Assembly (NCBI GenBank): GCA_014800105.1
Contig: JAAVGQ010000114.1
Span: forward strand, 2,887-8,814
DNA: 5,928 bases
Direction of reading: 5' to 3'
DNA from: Bacteroidales bacterium
Lineage (GTDB): Bacteria > Bacteroidota > Bacteroidia > Bacteroidales > Muribaculaceae
Made by a program: the position numbers and the translations under genes. Positions 5,900-5,928 of the stretch are shown one piece after another. Within the stretch, counting starts at the first letter, position 1; the number at the start of each line of letters is the position of its first letter. The notes under the pieces are model-generated. The model was given only the letters and a program-made list of their open reading frames with translations, had not been told where the DNA came from and did not search any database.

Positions 5900-5928
5900 G
5901 GTGTAAGAAGCAAAAAACTTCTCACACC
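5900..5928 (+). terminator. Probable Rho-independent terminator of the DUF1846 gene, cut by the window edge
   Basis: GGTGTAAGAAG (5900-5910) pairs with CTTCTCACACC (5918-5928) around a 7-nt CAAAAAA loop. The 11-position stem has a single A/C mismatch (5905 against 5923). The upstream AAGAG (5895-5899) would extend the stem if the bases beyond the edge read CTCTT followed by Ts, which is common for Bacteroidota terminators. The stem begins 57 bases after the stop codon. The T-run cannot be seen because the window ends with the stem. Confidence 0.65.

Overview
The window looks like an ordinary chromosomal segment from a member of the Bacteroidota, most likely order Bacteroidales. Support for this comes from a DUF4290 protein (a family I know only from Bacteroidota), two close matches to the Bacteroidota promoter (TTG around -33 and TAnnTTTG at -7), A/T-rich leaders without Shine-Dalgarno sites, and moderate-to-low GC. 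A family such as Muribaculaceae is possible, but the sequence alone does not settle it.

Layout: five genes lie on the minus strand and one on the plus strand, diverging from a 166-bp promoter region at 4214-4379. Reading leftward from there come a DUF4290 protein of unknown function (4213-3626) and the ribosome maturation factor RimM (3629-3105). These two share an ATGA stop/start overlap. After a 124-bp gap comes a tripartite RND efflux operon: a TolC/OprM-type outer-membrane channel (2980-1571), an AcrA-type lipoprotein adaptor (1519-395), and the first 127 codons of an AcrB-type inner-membrane pump (383 to the window edge). Reading rightward is a DUF1846/UPF0371 protein (4380-5843), followed by a hairpin at the right edge that is probably its terminator.

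How they fit together: the three efflux genes encode one envelope-spanning proton-driven export machine, and their spacing (51 and 11 nt) suggests a single transcript. DUF4290-rimM is a translationally coupled housekeeping pair. The DUF1846 gene has its own promoter and no recognisable partner in the window. No RNA gene, mobile element, CRISPR array or clearly new multi-gene system is visible. The points most worth following up are the very short leader of the DUF1846 gene, the two false TTG starts that are really promoter bases, the dyad inside the DUF4290 promoter, the channel-first order of the efflux operon, and the direct DUF4290-rimM junction.
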